Made by a program: the position numbers and the translations under genes. A stretch of 64,000 nucleotides of DNA from Daldinia sp. FL1419 (lineage: Eukaryota > Ascomycota > Sordariomycetes > Xylariales > Hypoxylaceae), in contig MU623429.1 in assembly GCA_025201765.1 (NCBI GenBank), forward strand, positions 91,245-155,244, read 5' to 3'. Within the stretch, counting starts at the first letter, position 1; each line of letters begins with the position of its first letter. Of the stretch, positions 61,340-64,000 are shown piece by piece. The notes under the pieces are model-generated. The model did not search any database. It saw only the letters and a list, made by a program, of their open reading frames with translations, and was not told the DNA's origin.

Positions 61340-63107
61340 TCATTCTTTCCCAGAGGACTTAAAGAGCTTTCGTGTTCGCCCCTTGATTCTAGCCTTGAGT
61401 CCCCCTTTGATTCGATAGTTGATCGGACTCTCAGTTCCGACAAATATGAAGCTATCATATAAAGCACACCCAATGATGGATCCAATTAGGGTGGCAAGCC
61501 ATGGTCCATAAAACCACCATCCTGTCTGAAAAACTTCTGGTCCTCGATAGCCTGCTGCCCAGGCTACGACTCTTGGGCCAAAGTCCGAAGCTGGATTCAG
61601 TGCTGATCCAATCGTATACCCGAGGGTAAATTTCAGGGTGGTAACGAGCAGCCCGAGTACCTAAATGTTATTATCAGCGCTGTTATTCGACGGCTATGGA
61701 AGTAAGAGCGATATGGGTTTGGGATATCGGTCTATCGCTACCCTATTCTACTGATGGGCGACTACTTACCAAGGCGTGCATTCCTGCACCTGGAGGGTTA
61801 TTCTGGTCATCCCCTAATGCGAACACAGCAATCATCATGATTGCGCTGCCGACAATCTGGTCGAAGAAGGCTGTGCCAAGAGATACCCATTCCTGGGGAC
61901 TCGAGAAGAAGGTTTTGGCTGTATTCGTCATGGATGGATCAACATATCTGATCGTGTCTCTATAGATACCAAACGCTAAAGCTCCTGCAGCAATGCCGGC
62001 AATGAATTGGACAATCACGTAGACGAGACATGATTTCCATGGAAACCCGCGGAAGAGAGATAGACTGATCGAGATGGCTGGGTTCATATGGGCGCCTGAT
62101 ACACCACCGCCGAGATAGATGCCGAACATCCAAGCAAAACCCCACGCCCAGCATGAAGTTTCGTAGGTACCGTATTTTACATCTTGGGTAGCAGAGAGGT
62201 TTACGGCAAGAGTAGCTCCTAATCCCATAAATATGGCTATTCCCGTCTGTGGACCAAATTAGTTCAAGCGATACTAAAGAGTATTCAGATCACATACCGC
62301 GAGAAATTCAGCTAGCGGCTCAGGATGTTTGGCCCGTATACGGGCCCACCAGTTACGATACTCGTCCGGATCCCTATCTTTGTTTTCTATGTCGTCGTGT
62401 TCCCGCTGGCCCAAAGGTTCGCTGTCGATCCCGAAGTTGTGGTCTTTATTGCTTCGATTCGTATCACGGGTACCATGTGTATCATTCGTGCGTTCCCTGC
62501 GAGCAGAGTTTTCCTCTCCGGGCTGATATTCGTAAACAGGCTGTCCGGCGTCGTTATATCTGTTGCCGTGAGTGACGCCCGCAGCTGTTCTTCTGAACCC
62601 TGAATTCTCGCTCTCCGCCGTACTTCTTATTCTCTCAGTATCCTCCGCACCATCGAATTCGGCTTCACCGAGCTCTGCTAAATCCTCGGGAGACTTATGC
62701 CGCGGTATTGAAGACGTCTCGGCTGGCTCCTTAGCCCAGCGTACCTTACGTGGCAAAGGCGCCCCGAGGCTGAAAATCGGCTTCTTCTTTGACCGACCAT
62801 GCCACGGATTCTCTTCGTAGTACCTATCATCAATCCACGCTAGAGGTTCTCTGGAAGAGCGGTTGGCGGCTATATTTCGGACCTTGTCCTTCGCTTGTTC
62901 GACCTTGTTCGTATTTGTTGAACCTGAACGGCGGCTAGGATTCGACTCTTGCGAATCAATAATGCGTGGTAAGTTGGATTTACGCTGGGATGCATTTGGG
63001 AGCTGATCGGAAACGGTATCAGGTAATTCTGCGAGGGTTTCTGGCTCGATATATCTGTCTTGCCGGTTGAGGTCTGCTTCGGGATCTGTCCTTCTTCTGG
63101 GCGCCAT
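61340..63107 (-). CDS. Aquaglyceroporin (MIP family) with long N-terminal tail
   Basis: Three exons (63107-62298, 62246-61770, 61660-61340) with phase-0 introns of 51 bp (GTATGT...ACAG, branch ACTAAT) and 109 bp (GTAAGT...TTAG), giving 535 aa. The first about 260 residues are hydrophilic and disordered, rich in Arg/Glu/Ser. The pore follows with six spans from PLAEFLATGIAIFMGLGA. The first half-helix carries SGAHMNPAISISL (NPA). The second carries ALNPASDFGPR. The Asp after the second NPA is the glycerol-facilitator hallmark, but the residue straight after NPA is Ser where most channels have the selectivity-filter Arg. The protein ends KLFKSSGKE. Members pass glycerol or water across the plasma membrane and serve osmotic adjustment; transport here is inferred. 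It is tandem with PEX13. Confidence 0.93.
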
Positions 63108-63881
63108 AGTACCAACACAGGCTGGTTGGCCTTTCGTATGAGAGACTAGCTTTCTTAAATCGCCTACGTTACAATTTCTTTTACAGTGGCCTTCGATCTC
63201 GCCGAGTCTTTTCTGGGGATTTATAGTATAACATGCCTTATATGTTTAAGGTAGCTAACTACCTACCTTATAGCTACGACGCCCATTTTGAAAGTTAGGC
63301 TGGGGACTACCCGAGCTACCTGAGCCACTTAGGAGGTAGGTAGTGACGTCTTTCAAGCAGCGTTAAAAATGGTCCGAATTTTAAAGCAGGCAACGGCGAT
63401 TGGGCTCTCGATTATTGCAATGTTTGCGAATCTCGAAAGCTTTGAGTTTTCTACATGCTAATAAACGGAGCATTTACTCCGCCAGAGATGGGGCGACCCG
63501 ACAGGAAGAAACGACATTCAGCTAAACAGACTTTACCATGAAATCGGGTATGTACCTGACCCCAAGTTACTAACAGTTCCTGGTTCCTGTTCTATGATAG
63601 TTGAATAGATACGACGCTTCTCATCTTTACCCACTGTTCAAGCGTTATTTCATAGATGCGGCCCGCAGAAAAACTCGGTAGCTGCAATGCTACGGGGCGA
63701 TCTTCGATCTTCCATCCTTACAGACTCGATTTTCTCATCCAATGCTACCTGTTCGGACAAGATGCTCAGACTTGGCATCCAAAATCATTTTTATTTGACG
63801 TTTAGCGATTCAAATAACTACGAGATATCTCACTACCCTGTCGCCGTAATGACGTTTTGTCTGAATAGGACTTACAACGGC

Positions 63882-63916
<35 letters not shown>

Positions 63917-64000
63917 GTCAATAGGGGGGGGTTTTGTTGTGTGGGGTTGGGTGGTTGGGATCTACCGCAACATGGTTGAGTAAGTGAAAGGAGTTTTGGG
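63108..64000. other. Intergenic to window end, with A32 run
   Basis: Upstream region of the aquaglyceroporin gene with ACCTACC motifs near 63260-63340. An A32 homopolymer occupies 63883-63914, followed by G/T-rich sequence to about 63960. An open frame at 63687-63983 runs through the A tract (poly-Lys) and is not a gene. Confidence 0.5.

Noticed and set aside
63687..63983. 98-codon frame near the window end
   Set aside because: It reads straight through a 32-base A run as poly-lysine and into G/T-rich sequence.
1..64000. CRISPR array, phage or bacterial operon structure
   Set aside because: Intron-bearing genes, eukaryotic tRNAs and 5S rRNA show fungal nuclear DNA; no spaced direct repeats of CRISPR type are present.
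1..64000. Secondary-metabolite gene cluster
   Set aside because: No polyketide synthase, NRPS, terpene cyclase, P450 or other tailoring enzyme is seen near the Zn2Cys6 factor; its neighbours are noncoding.

Overview
This window is nuclear DNA from a filamentous ascomycete (Pezizomycotina). Sordariomycetes fits best and Xylariales-like is a guess. The evidence is short 50-175 bp GT-AG introns with CTAAC/CTAAT-like branch points, a lone dispersed 5S rRNA gene, a tRNA-Tyr with a 15-nt intron, a GH47 mannosidase with a C-terminal PA domain, a Zn2Cys6 regulator, and many intergenic palindromes built on ACCTAGGT/GGTACC. Base composition looks balanced, and I see no AT-rich RIP-degraded block and no recognisable transposon ORF.

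Layout. 0-5.4 kb: the 3' part of a sorting nexin gene (SNX4/ATG24 type, +), tRNA-Ser(AGA) (-) and the processing protease KEX2 (-). 5.4-8.2 kb: intergenic DNA with a small terminal-inverted-repeat element. 8.2-13.4 kb: a 1720-residue PhoD-like metallophosphatase (+). 14.7-15.1 kb: 5S rRNA (+) facing tRNA-Tyr(GTA) (-). 18.7-21.2 kb: a three-exon Zn2Cys6 factor (+). 34.7-36.4 kb: a three-exon AT-hook/Myb-SANT-like protein (+). 44.5-47.8 kb: an EDEM/Mnl1-type GH47 protein (+). 48.3 kb: tRNA-Ala(AGC) (-). 56.4-58.1 kb: an NCS1 cytosine/purine permease (+). 59.0-60.8 kb: PEX13 (-), followed in frame after its stop by 142 open codons ending in a PTS1-like SKM. 61.3-63.1 kb: an aquaglyceroporin with a long N-terminal tail (-). 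Splice junctions were set by hand from GT/AG sites, reading phase and protein-family continuity; every assembled CDS has a length divisible by three.

The genes are unrelated housekeeping and regulatory genes: secretory pathway and ER quality control (SNX4, KEX2, EDEM), peroxisome import (PEX13), transport (permease, aquaglyceroporin) and transcription. There is no biosynthetic cluster. About 30 kb (21.2-34.7, 36.4-44.5 and 48.4-56.4 kb) holds almost nothing I can support as a gene. The most interesting signal is the in-frame extension behind the PEX13 UAG stop. The stop sits in a UUAG context, which suits the A-to-I mRNA editing known from sexual tissue of Sordariomycetes.
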